Source: Actinacidiphila yanglinensis
Lineage (GTDB): Bacteria > Actinomycetota > Actinomycetes > Streptomycetales > Streptomycetaceae
Assembly (NCBI RefSeq): GCF_900107965.1
Contig: NZ_FNVU01000017.1
Span: 62,001 to 126,000, forward strand
Direction: 5' to 3'
DNA length: 64,000 nucleotides
The position numbers were made by a program, and so were the translations under genes. The notes below the pieces were generated by a model. The model did not search any database, had not been told where the DNA came from, and saw only the letters and a program-made list of their open reading frames with translations. Shown here one piece after another: positions 16,361 to 25,253 of the stretch (positions are counted from its first letter, which is position 1; every line of letters begins with the position of its first letter).

Positions 16361-16380
16361 CGCGCCGTTCCCCGCGCCCC
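16361..16380 (-). repeat. Dispersed intergenic element, copy 1
   Basis: The core reads CGCGCCGTTCCCCGCGCCCC on the plus strand and is preceded by GGTGGCCGGTTGCT. It has one base different from the consensus GGGGCGCGGGGAACTGCGCG on the minus strand. Confidence 0.8.
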
Positions 16381-16440
16381 TCGGGGATACGCCGTTGCCC
16401 GCGCCGATGCGTGCCGACCTCGCCACGGTGACCGGTTGCC

Positions 16441-16460
16441 CGCGCCGTTCCCCGCGCCCC
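16441..16460 (-). repeat. Dispersed intergenic element, copy 2
   Basis: Same core as copy 1, preceded by GGTGACCGGTTGCC. It can pair with copy 3, 58 bases downstream, to form a stem of about 20 bp with one mismatch. Confidence 0.8.
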
Positions 16461-16517
16461 TTCGGGGCGCGTCACGGTGGGGCGAGCTTCTATTCGCGGA
16501 GGGAGCCGCGCATAGCC

Positions 16518-16540
16518 AGGGGCGCGGGGAACTGCGCGAC
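16518..16540 (+). repeat. Dispersed intergenic element, copy 3
   Basis: AGGGGCGCGGGGAACTGCGC followed by GACAAGCCACCG. It faces copies 1 and 2. The same extended sequence recurs at 53379-53400. Confidence 0.85.
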
Positions 16541-16603
16541 AAGCCACCGCGGACCGCGAGGTCCCGCAACTCGCAGCGCGGGGCAGCCGGGCGGGTCAGG
16601 GAG

Positions 16604-17032
16604 CTAGTAGGGGTGGACGCCGAGGGGGATCGCGGGGGGTGGGCCGTAGCCCTCGGCCAGGCGCTGGTGGTAGGTGGTGCGGTCGATGACTTCGAGCCCG
16701 ACCGTCTCCCAGGGGGGCAACCCCGCGGTGGAGCGGTGCTCCCCCCACAGGCGCAGCGCGAGCGCCGCCGCGTCGTGGAGGTCCCGCGCCTCCTCCCAGT
16801 AGCGGATCTCCGCGTGGTCCGTGGCGTAGCGGCTGGTGAGGAGGAAGGGATGGTCGTGGGCGAGCTGTTCGAGCCCGCGTCTGACCTCGGCGAGGGGCGC
16901 CCGCGGCCCGGAGACGCTGAGGGTGACATGCCACAACCGGGAGAGCGGCCGTTCCTCGTGACGGGTGGCCGCGTCGTCAGCGCTGCTGCCGGTGCCGCCG
17001 ACGGCCGTTCCGGCGTCGTGCCCGCTGTTCAC
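16604..17032 (-). CDS. Hypothetical protein (142 aa) between proB and proA
   Basis: A small soluble protein of unknown function. The conserved-looking part runs from SRLWHVTLSVSGPRAPLAEV (about residue 31) through LEQLAHDHPFLLTSRYATDHAEIRYWEEARDL to PPWETVGLEVIDRTTYHQR. The mix of a short beta-strand and helix pattern resembles a small alpha/beta fold, but no family is recognised. The GTG at 17032 (VNSGHDAGTAVGG) is the most plausible start, though no strong ribosome site is visible and the true start may be nearer residue 25. Its place between proB and proA recurs in streptomycetes as far as I recall; a link to proline synthesis is unproven. Confidence 0.65.
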   Translation of the reverse strand: MNSGHDAGTAVGGTGSSADDAATRHEERPLSRLWHVTLSVSGPRAPLAEVRRGLEQLAHDHPFLLTSRYATDHAEIRYWEEARDLHDAAALALRLWGEHRSTAGLPPWETVGLEVIDRTTYHQRLAEGYGPPPAIPLGVHPY

Positions 17033-17235
17033 GCTGACCAGCGCACGTCCCGACGCCCCCTTGGACGACTGCCCTGGGCGCCCTCGTTTCACCGGTGGCC
17101 TCCCTGTGGGTGACGTGACCGAGTGCCGCCCGCACACTGCCCGCAGACGACTCCTCCGCATCACAGTTGACCAGGCTCCGCGGCCGGGCGGGGCGTTTTC
17201 CCGGAGATTGGCCGAGGAGCGGAGGGTGCCTTCGG

Positions 17236-18366
17236 TCACTGATTGCGACGGAGCAGGACGAGGTCGTCGCGGTGGACCACCTCGCGTTCGTACGCCGGGC
17301 CGAGTTCCCTGGCCAGGTCGTGGGTGGAGCGGCCGAGCAGCCGGGGGAGCTCGCGGGCGTCGAAGTTGACCAGGCCCCGGGCGACCGCGCGGCCGGACTC
17401 GTCGAGCAGGTCGACCGGGTCGCCGGCGGTGAAGTCGCCCTCGACCGCGGTGAGTCCGGCCGGCAGCAGCGAGCTGTGCCGCTCGGTGACGGCCCGGACC
17501 GCGCCCGCGTCCAGGCGCAGCGAGCCGCGCGGCGCGGAGGCGTGCGCGAGCCACAGCAGCCGGTCGGCGGAGCGTTTCCCGGTGCGGTGGAAGTACGTGC
17601 CGGTGGCGCGGCCGGCCAGCGCGTCGGCGGCGTGCGCGGCGGAGGTGAGGACGACCGGCACCCCCGCGCCGGTGGCGATCGCGGCGGCCTCGACCTTGGT
17701 GACCATGCCGCCGGTGCCGACACCGGCGCGGCCCGCGCTGCCGATGGTGATGCCGGCCAGGTCGCCGGGGCCCGTGACCTCGCCGACCAGCCTGGTGCCA
17801 GGGGTGCGCGGGTCGCCGTCGTACAGGCCGTCGACGTCGGAGAGCAGCACGAGCAGGTCGGCCCGGACCAGGTGGGCGACGAGGGCGGCGAGCCGGTCGT
17901 TGTCGCCGAAGCGGATCTCGTCGGTGGCGACGGTGTCGTTCTCGTTGACGATCGGCAGCGCGCCCATGGCGAGCAACTGGTCCAGCGTGCGGTAGGCGTT
18001 GCGGTAGTGGCTGCGGCGGCTGACGTCGTCGGAGGTGAGCAGCACCTGGCCGACGCGGATGCCGTGCCGGGCGAAGGAGGCGGTGTAGCGGGCGACGAGC
18101 AGTCCCTGGCCGACGCTCGCGGCCGCCTGCTGCCGGGCCAGGTCGCGGGGGCGGCGCGGCAGGCCCAGCGGGGCGAGCCCGGCGGCGATGGCGCCGGAGG
18201 AGACGAGGACCACCTCGCGGTCCTCGCGGGTCTTGGCGAGGACGTCGACGAGGGCGTCCACCCGGTCCGCGTCCAGCCCGCCGGCGGCCGTGGTCAGCGA
18301 CGAGGAGCCGACCTTGACCACGACCCTGCGGGCCTGGACCACTTCCTGCCGTGCCGCCGCTGTCAC
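17236..18366 (-). CDS. proB: Glutamate 5-kinase with PUA domain
   Basis: A 376-residue ProB, which phosphorylates glutamate in the first, feedback-regulated step of proline synthesis. The amino-acid kinase domain covers about 1-260: RRVVVKVGSSSLTT, VLVSSGAIAAGL, ALPIVNENDTVATDEIRFGDND, VLLSDVDGLYDGDPR and GTGGMVTKVEAAAIAT. A PUA domain follows at about 285-370 (RGSLRLDAGAVRAV, GDFTAGDPVDLLDESGRAVARGLVNFDA). The GTG at 18366 follows GAGGGACGGGG and starts VTAAARQEVVQARR, as in related genes. No obg gene is directly upstream, unlike the common obg-proB order; the glycopolymer cluster sits between them. Confidence 0.97.
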   Translation of the reverse strand: MTAAARQEVVQARRVVVKVGSSSLTTAAGGLDADRVDALVDVLAKTREDREVVLVSSGAIAAGLAPLGLPRRPRDLARQQAAASVGQGLLVARYTASFARHGIRVGQVLLTSDDVSRRSHYRNAYRTLDQLLAMGALPIVNENDTVATDEIRFGDNDRLAALVAHLVRADLLVLLSDVDGLYDGDPRTPGTRLVGEVTGPGDLAGITIGSAGRAGVGTGGMVTKVEAAAIATGAGVPVVLTSAAHAADALAGRATGTYFHRTGKRSADRLLWLAHASAPRGSLRLDAGAVRAVTERHSSLLPAGLTAVEGDFTAGDPVDLLDESGRAVARGLVNFDARELPRLLGRSTHDLARELGPAYEREVVHRDDLVLLRRNQ

Positions 18367-18499
18367 GTGCCCCGTCCCTCTGTCCGCTGTTCCTCCCCAG
18401 CCTGGCGGCTGGGAGGTGCCCCCAGCGCCCCCGCCGCCCGGCACGGGCCTGCCGCCCGGCGCGAGCCTGCCGCACCGGCCGCCGCGCCGTGCGCCGCCG

Positions 18500-19468
18500 T
18501 CATGCCGGGTGGTGCAGCCGCCAGCCCGCCCATGCCGAACCCACCATCTGCCGGACGTCGTACCGTGCCCGCCAGTCCAGCTCGCGGGTGATCGCCTCGG
18601 CCGAGGCGATGACGCGGGCCGGGTCGCCCGGGCGGCGCGGGCCGATCTCGGGCGTGAGGCCAGTGTGGCCGGTTTCCTCGGCGATCACCGCAACCATCTC
18701 GGCCACCGAGACGCCGCGGCCGGTGCCGATGTTCAGCACCAGGGACGCCTCCGGGTCGCGGGCCAGCCGGCGGGCGGCGGCGACGTGCGCGGACGCGATG
18801 TCCTCGACGTGGACGTAGTCCCGCACGCAGGTGCCGTCGGGGGTCGGGTAGTCGTCACCGAAGATCCGCGGCGGCAGGCCCTCGCCGAGCCGGCGGAAGA
18901 CCATGGGGACGATGTTCGAGACACCGGTGTCGGCGAGCTCGGGGGTGGCGGCGCCGGCCACGTTGAAGTAGCGCAGCGAGGCGGTGGCGAGGCCGTGCGC
19001 CCGGCCGGCCGCCGCGAGCAGCCACTCGCCGGCGAGCTTGGTCTCGCCGTAGGGGCTCATCGGGGCGCAGGGCAGGTCCTCCGTGACCAGGTCGGCGTCG
19101 GTGGGTCCGTAGACGGCCGCGGAGGAGGAGAAGACGATGCGGCGCACCCCGGCGCCGACGGCCGCGTCCAGGACGGTGCGCAGACCCTCGACGTTCTCCT
19201 GGTAGTAGTACAGCGGGCGTTCGACGGACTCGGCGACCTGCTTGCGGCCCGCGACGTGCACGATGCCGTCGACCGCGTACCGGCCCAGCACCCGGTCGAG
19301 CAGCGGGCGGTCGAGCACCGAGCCGCGCTCCAGCGGCACTCCGGCGGGCAGCCGGGCCGGATCGCCGGTGCTCAGGTCGTCCAGTACCACGGTGTCCTCA
19401 CCGGCGGCGGCCAGTGCCCGCACCACATGTGAGCCGATGTACCCCGCACCGCCAGTGATCAGCAACAT
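18500..19468 (-). CDS. galE: UDP-glucose 4-epimerase
   Basis: A 322-residue extended short-chain dehydrogenase. The NAD-binding motif is MLLITGGAGYIGSHVVRAL, followed by LDDLSTG, VHVAGRKQVAES and SSSAAVYG. The catalytic YxxxK is in SPYGETKLAGE, and LRYFNVAGA and DGTCVRDYVHVEDIA are the UDP-sugar contact regions. It interconverts UDP-glucose and UDP-galactose (or the N-acetyl forms). It begins at ATG 19468 and is divergent from the large glycosyltransferase at 19802. The position at the edge of the wall-polymer cluster suggests that it supplies a galactose-type donor. Confidence 0.93.
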   Translation of the reverse strand: MLLITGGAGYIGSHVVRALAAAGEDTVVLDDLSTGDPARLPAGVPLERGSVLDRPLLDRVLGRYAVDGIVHVAGRKQVAESVERPLYYYQENVEGLRTVLDAAVGAGVRRIVFSSSAAVYGPTDADLVTEDLPCAPMSPYGETKLAGEWLLAAAGRAHGLATASLRYFNVAGAATPELADTGVSNIVPMVFRRLGEGLPPRIFGDDYPTPDGTCVRDYVHVEDIASAHVAAARRLARDPEASLVLNIGTGRGVSVAEMVAVIAEETGHTGLTPEIGPRRPGDPARVIASAEAITRELDWRARYDVRQMVGSAWAGWRLHHPA

Positions 19469-19801
19469 CGGCCCACCCTAACAAGCGCCGGTCCGGTGCC
19501 GGACCGGCACTTGCGGGGTCCCTCGTCCGGGTGATTCGACTCAGGGCCGCCCGCCACGGCCGGCCGCGCCACCAGCGCCGTCGCCCGCCTGCCGGAGTCG
19601 CCACGCGGGACCCGCTCGCGACCCACACAACGGGCACAGGTCACCGTCCTAGACTCCGGGACCGTAGCCCCTCGATCCATTTTGCGGCGCTTGGGTGCTG
19701 TTTGGCCTGCCCTTGTGCCTGCGTGATGCGGCGGTCACCCCGGCGCCGCCGTGACGACAGCACGAAGAACCCGGACAGAACAGAAAGAGGCGTACTCCCG
19801 C
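19469..19801. other. 333-base divergent spacer between galE and the glycosyltransferase gene
   Basis: No credible gene. It should contain the promoters of galE and of the plus-strand glycosyltransferase/rmlC/methyltransferase run. A lower-GC patch around 19676-19700 (CATTTTGCGGCGCTTGGGTG) is the likeliest plus-strand promoter or leader region. AAAGAGG at about 19785-19791 is the probable ribosome site of the downstream gene, slightly far from the ATG. Confidence 0.4.
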
Positions 19802-21964
19802 ATGGCGGTCAAGGTCAGCGTCATCGTCCCGGTCTACAACCCGGGCAAGTACATCGAGCCGTGCCTGGCCTCGCTGCTGGGCCAGACGCTGCCCGCCGAG
19901 GAGTGGGAGCTGCTCCTCGTCGACGACGGCTCGACCGACGACACCCCCGCGATGCTCGACGCGCTGGCCGCCGAGCACTCCCACGTACGGGTGATTCACA
20001 TCCCCAACTCCGGCTGGCCGGGCAAGCCCCGCAACATCGGCGTCACCGAGGCCCGCGGGGAGTACGTGCAGTTCGTCGACCAGGACGACCACATGGGCGA
20101 GGACGCGCTGCGCCGGCTGTACGAACTCGGCCACCGCAACGGCTCGGACGTGGTGATCGGCAAGGTCGCCAGCAACTTCCGCGGGGTCCCGCACGGCGTC
20201 TTCCGGCTCAACCGGGACACGTGCACGATCCACGACGCCCCGCTGTACGACAGCCTCACCCCGCACAAGATGTTCCGCACCGCCTTCCTGCGCGACAACG
20301 GGATCAAGTACCCCGAGGGCAAGCGGCGGTTGGAGGACCAGCTCTACATGATGCAGGCGTACTTCGCCGCGCGGGCGGTCTCCATCCTCGGCGACTACAC
20401 CTGCTACCACTACAGCAAGCGCGACGACGGCAAGAACGCCGGCTCGGCGCGGATCGTGCCCGCGCAGTACTACGACAACCTTCGCGAGGTCCTCGACGTG
20501 GTGATGGCCAACACCGAGCCCGGCGAGTTCCGGGACCGGGTGCTGCGCCGCTTCTACCGGGTGGAGATGCTCGGCCGGCTCAGCGAGCCGTCGGTGCTGA
20601 CGTACGAGCCCGACTACCTGGACCAGATGGTGGTGGCCGTGCACGGCCTGGCCAAGGGCTACATGGGCGACGGCGTGCACGACGGGCTCGGCGCGCTGCC
20701 GCGGATCCGCTCCACGATGCTGCGCCGCGAGGACACCGCCGCGCTGCTGGAGACCGCCCGCCGCGCCTCGGCGGTCAAGGGCCACGCCCGGCTGGAGGAC
20801 TTCCGCTGGGTGAACGGCCGCGCCGCGATCACCGTCACCGCCCGGCTGCGCCACGAGGACGGGCGGCCGGTCACCCTGCTGCGCCGGGACGGCCGCTACT
20901 TCCTGCACCCCGATTTCCACCAGGGCCTCCTGGACGACGGGGAGGAGGCGGACGTCACCGGCGAGATGGACGCCTTCCGCGCGGAGGTGCAACTGCGCAA
21001 CCGGGAGACCGCGGTGGAGTGGTCCTGCCCGGCGGAGTTCGAGATGCACGTCGAGGACGTCAGCGACACCGAGGACAACGACGACAACGACGACGTCGCG
21101 GCCGCCGCGGACACCCCGGACACCCCGGACACCCCGGGCGCCTCGGACGGCCAGGACGACAGGACCGCCCGCCCCGCCGGAACCCGTTGCCACGTGGTGA
21201 TAAAGGGTGTCGCCTACCTCGACCCGAAGAAGGTCAGGACGCGTCCGGCGCTGACCCGCGGGATGTGGGACGTGTGGGTGCCGGTACGCGGTCTCGGCCT
21301 GGTCCGCAAGGCCCGGCTCGGCGCCGACCGCTCCCCCTCGGTCGACGGCCACTGCCTGCCGGCGCTGCTGGGCACACCCGCCCGGATCGCCGTGCCGTAC
21401 TTCACCAACCCGCACGGCAACCTCACCCTCGACGTCGACCGGCGCGGCAAGAAGCTCGGTGTCGCCCTGGCCGGCCGCCAGGTGCTGCGGATGCCGGGCA
21501 CGCACCGTCTGGAGGTCGAGCTGAGCGCGATCACCCACCCGGGCACCGCGCCGGCCGACGCGACGCTCCGGCTGCGGGCGGAGAGCGGCGGTGACGTCGC
21601 CGCCGAGCTGCCCGCCACGCTGCTGCCGGTGGGCGGCCGGGTGCACCTGCGGGCCGACGGACGGCTGGACGCCGCGGCGCAGGCCACGGTGGGTGCGGGC
21701 ACCTGGACGCTGTCGGCCTGCCTGGACGGCGCCAAGGCCCCCGAGCTGGAGATCGGGCCGGTGCAGGTGGACCGGCACGGGCGGATCCGGCTGTCGGACG
21801 GCCTCGCCGTGGTGGCACCGTCAACCGCGCGTGACGCGCGCCGGCAGCGCCGCAGGGCCGCCTTGCGGGCGGTGCTGCGGCAGGTCGGTGGGCCGCTGGT
21901 ACGGCGGATGGGACCGGCCGGACGCAAGCGGGCCCGGCGGTGGGCGGGGAAGCTGGGGGCGTAG
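19802..21964 (+). CDS. Family 2 glycosyltransferase, TarS/TarP-like, for wall polymer
   Basis: A 720-residue enzyme. The GT-A fold domain occupies about 1-230: VSVIVPVYNPGKYIEPCLAS, LLLVDDGSTDDTP, RNIGVTEARGEYVQFVDQDD with the metal-binding DxD, then MFRTAFL and RLEDQLYMM with the probable catalytic acid/base. The remaining ~490 residues contain beta-rich segments, an acidic low-complexity linker (about 420-450, with DTP repeats) and a basic C-terminus. The arrangement is like poly(ribitol phosphate) glycosyltransferases of the TarS/TarP type, but this is similarity of layout. ATG 19802 (MAVKVSVIVP) is preferred over a GTG 51 bases upstream. RmlC and a methyltransferase follow on the same strand. 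Confidence 0.85.
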   Translation: MAVKVSVIVPVYNPGKYIEPCLASLLGQTLPAEEWELLLVDDGSTDDTPAMLDALAAEHSHVRVIHIPNSGWPGKPRNIGVTEARGEYVQFVDQDDHMGEDALRRLYELGHRNGSDVVIGKVASNFRGVPHGVFRLNRDTCTIHDAPLYDSLTPHKMFRTAFLRDNGIKYPEGKRRLEDQLYMMQAYFAARAVSILGDYTCYHYSKRDDGKNAGSARIVPAQYYDNLREVLDVVMANTEPGEFRDRVLRRFYRVEMLGRLSEPSVLTYEPDYLDQMVVAVHGLAKGYMGDGVHDGLGALPRIRSTMLRREDTAALLETARRASAVKGHARLEDFRWVNGRAAITVTARLRHEDGRPVTLLRRDGRYFLHPDFHQGLLDDGEEADVTGEMDAFRAEVQLRNRETAVEWSCPAEFEMHVEDVSDTEDNDDNDDVAAAADTPDTPDTPGASDGQDDRTARPAGTRCHVVIKGVAYLDPKKVRTRPALTRGMWDVWVPVRGLGLVRKARLGADRSPSVDGHCLPALLGTPARIAVPYFTNPHGNLTLDVDRRGKKLGVALAGRQVLRMPGTHRLEVELSAITHPGTAPADATLRLRAESGGDVAAELPATLLPVGGRVHLRADGRLDAAAQATVGAGTWTLSACLDGAKAPELEIGPVQVDRHGRIRLSDGLAVVAPSTARDARRQRRRAALRAVLRQVGGPLVRRMGPAGRKRARRWAGKLGA

Positions 21965-22133
21965 CACCGGCCGGACGCGCGGTAGCCTCTCGAAGAGTGG
22001 CATCCAGGAGAATTCCCGCTGTCACGGCGGAGTCGAACGGATGACACCCGATCGGGTCCGACCGGGGCCGCACGTCCGCCCCCCGGCTCGGCCCGGCCCG
22101 TCAGCGGCAGAGCGAGCGAAGGAAACGACACCC

Positions 22134-22736
22134 ATGCGGCCACTGGACATCGAAGGCGCCTTCGTGCACGAACCGAAGGTCTTCCCCGACGACCGGGGCA
22201 GCTTCCACGAGTGGTTCAAGGCCGGGGACTTCCAGGAGTCCCTCGGCCACCGGCTCGACCTGGCGCAGGCGAACTGCTCGGTCTCCCGTCGCGGCACCCT
22301 GCGCGGCGTGCACTTCGCGGACGTGCCGCCCAGCCAGGCGAAATACGTCAAGTGCGTGCGCGGCGCGGTCCTCGACGTGATCGTCGACATCCGGGTCGGC
22401 TCGCCGACGTTCGGCCGCTGGGAGGCGGTCCGGCTCGACGACGAGCAGCACCACGCGGTGTACCTGTCGGAGGGCCTGGGCCACGCCTTCATGGCGCTCA
22501 CCGACGACGCGACCGTCGTCTACCTCTGCTCGACCGGGTACGCGCCCGGCCGCGAGCACGGCATCAACCCGCTCGACCCGGAGCTGGGCATCGCCTGGCC
22601 CGAGGACGTCGAGCCGCTGCTGTCGGAGAAGGACGCCCAGGCGCCCGGCCTCGCCGAGGCACGCGCGCAGGGTCTGCTGCCCGCCTACGAGGACTGCAGG
22701 CGCTTCGCGGCGGAACTTCGTGCCCGAAGCGTGTGA
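22134..22736 (+). CDS. rmlC: dTDP-4-dehydrorhamnose 3,5-epimerase
   Basis: A 200-residue cupin-fold RmlC, which epimerises dTDP-4-keto-6-deoxyglucose at C3 and C5. Visible features are FPDDRGSFHEWF, the catalytic His in GTLRGVHFADVPPSQAKYVK, GAVLDVIVDIRVGSPTFG and EGLGHAFMALTDDATVVYL, with the active-site Tyr nearby, then INPLDPELGIAWP. AAGGAAA lies 8-10 bases before the ATG. It completes the rhamnose pathway together with rmlABD, which are encoded 6-9 kb away on the other strand, an unusual split. A methyltransferase gene follows 100 bases downstream. Confidence 0.95.
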   Translation: MRPLDIEGAFVHEPKVFPDDRGSFHEWFKAGDFQESLGHRLDLAQANCSVSRRGTLRGVHFADVPPSQAKYVKCVRGAVLDVIVDIRVGSPTFGRWEAVRLDDEQHHAVYLSEGLGHAFMALTDDATVVYLCSTGYAPGREHGINPLDPELGIAWPEDVEPLLSEKDAQAPGLAEARAQGLLPAYEDCRRFAAELRARSV

Positions 22737-22836
22737 GGTTCAGACAAACTTCCGCTGAACGATGTCCGTACGGCCATGCAAGCGCTAGCGTCGCTCCATC
22801 ACTTTCCCGCCATCTTTCACAGCGAAGGGTTATTCA

Positions 22837-23625
22837 GTGCACCGTCACGAGTTCCTGCGCAGGCTGCACAAGGTCTACAAGCCGCGCAACTACCTGGAGA
22901 TCGGCGTCAACGACGGAAAGAGCCTGGCACTGTCCCGGGTGCCGTCCGTCGCCATCGACCCGGCCTTCAAGGTCACCCAGTCGATCAGCTGCGACGTGCA
23001 CCTCGTGCGGGACACCAGCGACGCGTTCTTCGGCCGCAAGGACCCGCTGCTGCACCTGCGCCCGGGCCGCAACCCGTTCCGTGCGCTGGGCCGCCGGGAC
23101 CCGCTCGCCCTGGTCGGCGACCCGAGCCTCGAGCTCGCCTTCATCGACGGCATGCACCTCTTCGAGTTCGCGCTGCGTGACTTCATGAACGTGGAGAAGC
23201 ACTCCCGCTGGTCCAGCGTGATCGTCTTCGACGACATGCTGCCGCGGAACGTCGACGAGGCCGCCCGCAACCGCCACACCGGCGACTGGGCCGGCGACGT
23301 CTACAAGGTCGCCCAGGTGCTGCGCCGCTACCGCCCCGACCTGACGGTCGTCGACGTGGACACCGTGAAGACCGGTGTCACCGCGATCTTCGGCGCCGAC
23401 CCGACCAACACGGTGCTGCAGGACAACTACGACAAGATCCTCGAGGAGTTCGTCACCGAGGACCCGCAGGACATCCCGCAGGAGATCCTGGTCCGCAAGA
23501 ACGCGGTCAACGCCGAGACCCTGCTGCGCGCCCCTTTCTGGCCGTCGCTGGTCCGCGCCCGCAACCTGCACCGCGGCCGCTCCTCGTTCGGCTCGATCCG
23601 CCGGCAGATCGAGGCCGTGAGCTGA
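22837..23625 (+). CDS. Class I SAM-dependent methyltransferase (Methyltransf_24-like)
   Basis: A 262-residue protein. The SAM-binding motif I is NYLEIGVNDGKSLALS, followed by SVAIDP (motif II acidic residue). LAFIDGMHLFEFALRDFMNV and SVIVFDDMLPRN form the GMH...DD pattern of methyltransferases acting on sugars and related cluster products. GAAGGG precedes the GTG start by about 9 bases. It is the last gene of the plus-strand run and its stop is two bases from that of the opposing membrane protein. A likely job is O-methylation of a sugar in the wall polymer (inference); the substrate cannot be read from sequence. Confidence 0.82.
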   Translation: MHRHEFLRRLHKVYKPRNYLEIGVNDGKSLALSRVPSVAIDPAFKVTQSISCDVHLVRDTSDAFFGRKDPLLHLRPGRNPFRALGRRDPLALVGDPSLELAFIDGMHLFEFALRDFMNVEKHSRWSSVIVFDDMLPRNVDEAARNRHTGDWAGDVYKVAQVLRRYRPDLTVVDVDTVKTGVTAIFGADPTNTVLQDNYDKILEEFVTEDPQDIPQEILVRKNAVNAETLLRAPFWPSLVRARNLHRGRSSFGSIRRQIEAVS

Positions 23626-23627
23626 GC

Positions 23628-25253
23628 TCACGCCCCACGTCCCGTCACCGGCGCCGCGTCCTGGTCGCCCTCAGCGGGCGGCCGGGCCGCGGCCCCAGGG
23701 GTGTGCGACGCGCGCCACGGGCGCCGGGGCGGCCCGCCGCGACCACCGAGCAGCGCCAGTACGGGCACGGTGAGCATCCCCAGGAAGAGCGAGGCGCACA
23801 TGTAGCGCCACAGCGGTGAGGGGTTGGCCGCCAGGACCGTGAGCTGGAGCGCGAGCGGCAGCACCGCGAGGGCGAGCAGCTCGTACCGGCGGCGGCGCAA
23901 CGCGACCAGTGCCACCACCAGGTAGCCGAGGTAGGTCCAGTTCACCCCGCGCCACAGGAAGGGCGCGCGGTGCGGGGTCTGCGTCCAGTTGAAGGCCCTG
24001 GCCGCGGCGTGGTGGAGCTTGTACGACAGCGGGTTGTCGGGCAGCGAGGAGTGGTACGGCAGCTCCTTGACCGAGGACAGGCCGAACCCGCTCCAGCGGG
24101 TCACCACCGACGTGTTGGACGGTGCGTACTTGCCGGTGTGGCCGGTGAAGGCCCAGGCGATGTCGGCGCGGCACAGCCTCGCGCCGATGATGAGCCCCGG
24201 ATGGTGCTCCAGGATGCGCGCCCACAGCGCGAGCAGCTTCCCGTTCTCCTGGCCGGCCTTGATCCGGTTCATCGGCTTGCGCATGATCGGGTCCGCGACG
24301 TGGCAGTTGCCGCCCGGGCCGCGCCAGTGCGACAGCGGCGCGATGCCTTCGAGCAGCTTCAGGTCGGAGGCGGTGAAGATGCCTGGCTGCTTGGAGTAGG
24401 CCACCCCGATGTCGGCGTAGTTGAAGGCGTAGACCTCGTCGGGGCGGGGCTTCTGGACGCCGAGCGCCGGGTAGAGCACGTTGTTCATCAGCAGGGTCAC
24501 CACCAGCGGCACCGCGACCGCGGCGGCCATCCAGCGGCGCATGCCCGGCAGCAGCGCCACCAGCAGCACTCCGGCGGCGATGAGGACCGGGAAGCCGTTG
24601 TTGCGGAACAGCCCGATGCCCAGGCAGCCCGCGGCCAGCACCAGCATCTCGCGCCGGAACGCCCGGCCGTGGTCGCCCTGGTCGCCGCGCAGCCGGCGCG
24701 CGGTGAGCTGCATGACCGCGCCGAACGCGACGATCGCGGAGATGGTGAAGGCGACGTCCTTCCAGACGTACACCGTGAACGAGCCGGTCATCGACGCCGC
24801 GGCCACCACCACGACCGCGAGCAGGCCCCAGCGCCCGCGCACGCCCAGGTCCCGCAGCGCCACGCTCACGTACGCCAGCGCAGCGGCCATCGCGATGGTC
24901 TGCGCGAACGTCAGGGCCGCGATGCCGCCGGTGAGTTGGAGCGAGATCCACAGCAGCGCGTCGTAGGCCACGGAGTGGTCCGAGCGCCAGTGGGAGGTGC
25001 TGACCTCGTAGAGGTAGGTGAGGCTGTCGCCCGAGATCAGGCCGGGGCGGAAGGCGGCCCACCAGCCGAACAGCAGCACCTGGCAGGCCGCGTACGCCGC
25101 GAGCGGCAGCCGCCAGTGGACGGGCAGCCGGGACGGCGACCAGCGGCGCGCCGCGGGCGGGGCGCCGCCGGCGCCGGCCGGCTGGGGTGCGGGCGGGCCG
25201 GACGGCAGCCCTTCGAAGGGGTGCGGCTCGGGTGGCTGCGACGCCTCGCTCAC
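23628..25253 (-). CDS. Polytopic membrane protein, GT-C-like (DUF6020-like)
   Basis: A 541-residue protein with a 45-residue Pro-rich cytoplasmic start and about 11-12 membrane helices. The first outside loop contains ISGDSLTYLYEVSTSHWRSD, with acidic residues placed as in lipid-dependent GT-C glycosyltransferases, and a large loop lies at about 270-390 (VYAFNYADIGVAYSKQPG, LCRADIAWAFTGHTGKYA). The GTG start overlaps the stop of the preceding glycosyltransferase (GTGA). It is the last gene of the minus-strand cluster. The likely role is transfer of a sugar from polyprenyl phosphate to the polymer outside the membrane, as the third partner of a GT2/DUF2304 system. The family assignment is by architecture only. 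Confidence 0.7.
   Translation of the reverse strand: MSEASQPPEPHPFEGLPSGPPAPQPAGAGGAPPAARRWSPSRLPVHWRLPLAAYAACQVLLFGWWAAFRPGLISGDSLTYLYEVSTSHWRSDHSVAYDALLWISLQLTGGIAALTFAQTIAMAAALAYVSVALRDLGVRGRWGLLAVVVVAAASMTGSFTVYVWKDVAFTISAIVAFGAVMQLTARRLRGDQGDHGRAFRREMLVLAAGCLGIGLFRNNGFPVLIAAGVLLVALLPGMRRWMAAAVAVPLVVTLLMNNVLYPALGVQKPRPDEVYAFNYADIGVAYSKQPGIFTASDLKLLEGIAPLSHWRGPGGNCHVADPIMRKPMNRIKAGQENGKLLALWARILEHHPGLIIGARLCRADIAWAFTGHTGKYAPSNTSVVTRWSGFGLSSVKELPYHSSLPDNPLSYKLHHAAARAFNWTQTPHRAPFLWRGVNWTYLGYLVVALVALRRRRYELLALAVLPLALQLTVLAANPSPLWRYMCASLFLGMLTVPVLALLGGRGGPPRRPWRASHTPGAAARPPAEGDQDAAPVTGRGA

Larger units (their letters stand above)
16284..16603. other. 320-base repeat-bearing spacer upstream of proA
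   Basis: No gene is supported here. The spacer holds three copies of the dispersed palindromic element (two in minus and one in plus orientation, listed separately). An associated second motif, TTCGCGGAGGGAGCCGCGCA at about 16494-16512, recurs next to the copy at 35.9 kb. The proA promoter should lie in the first 100 bases above 16283. Confidence 0.6.
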
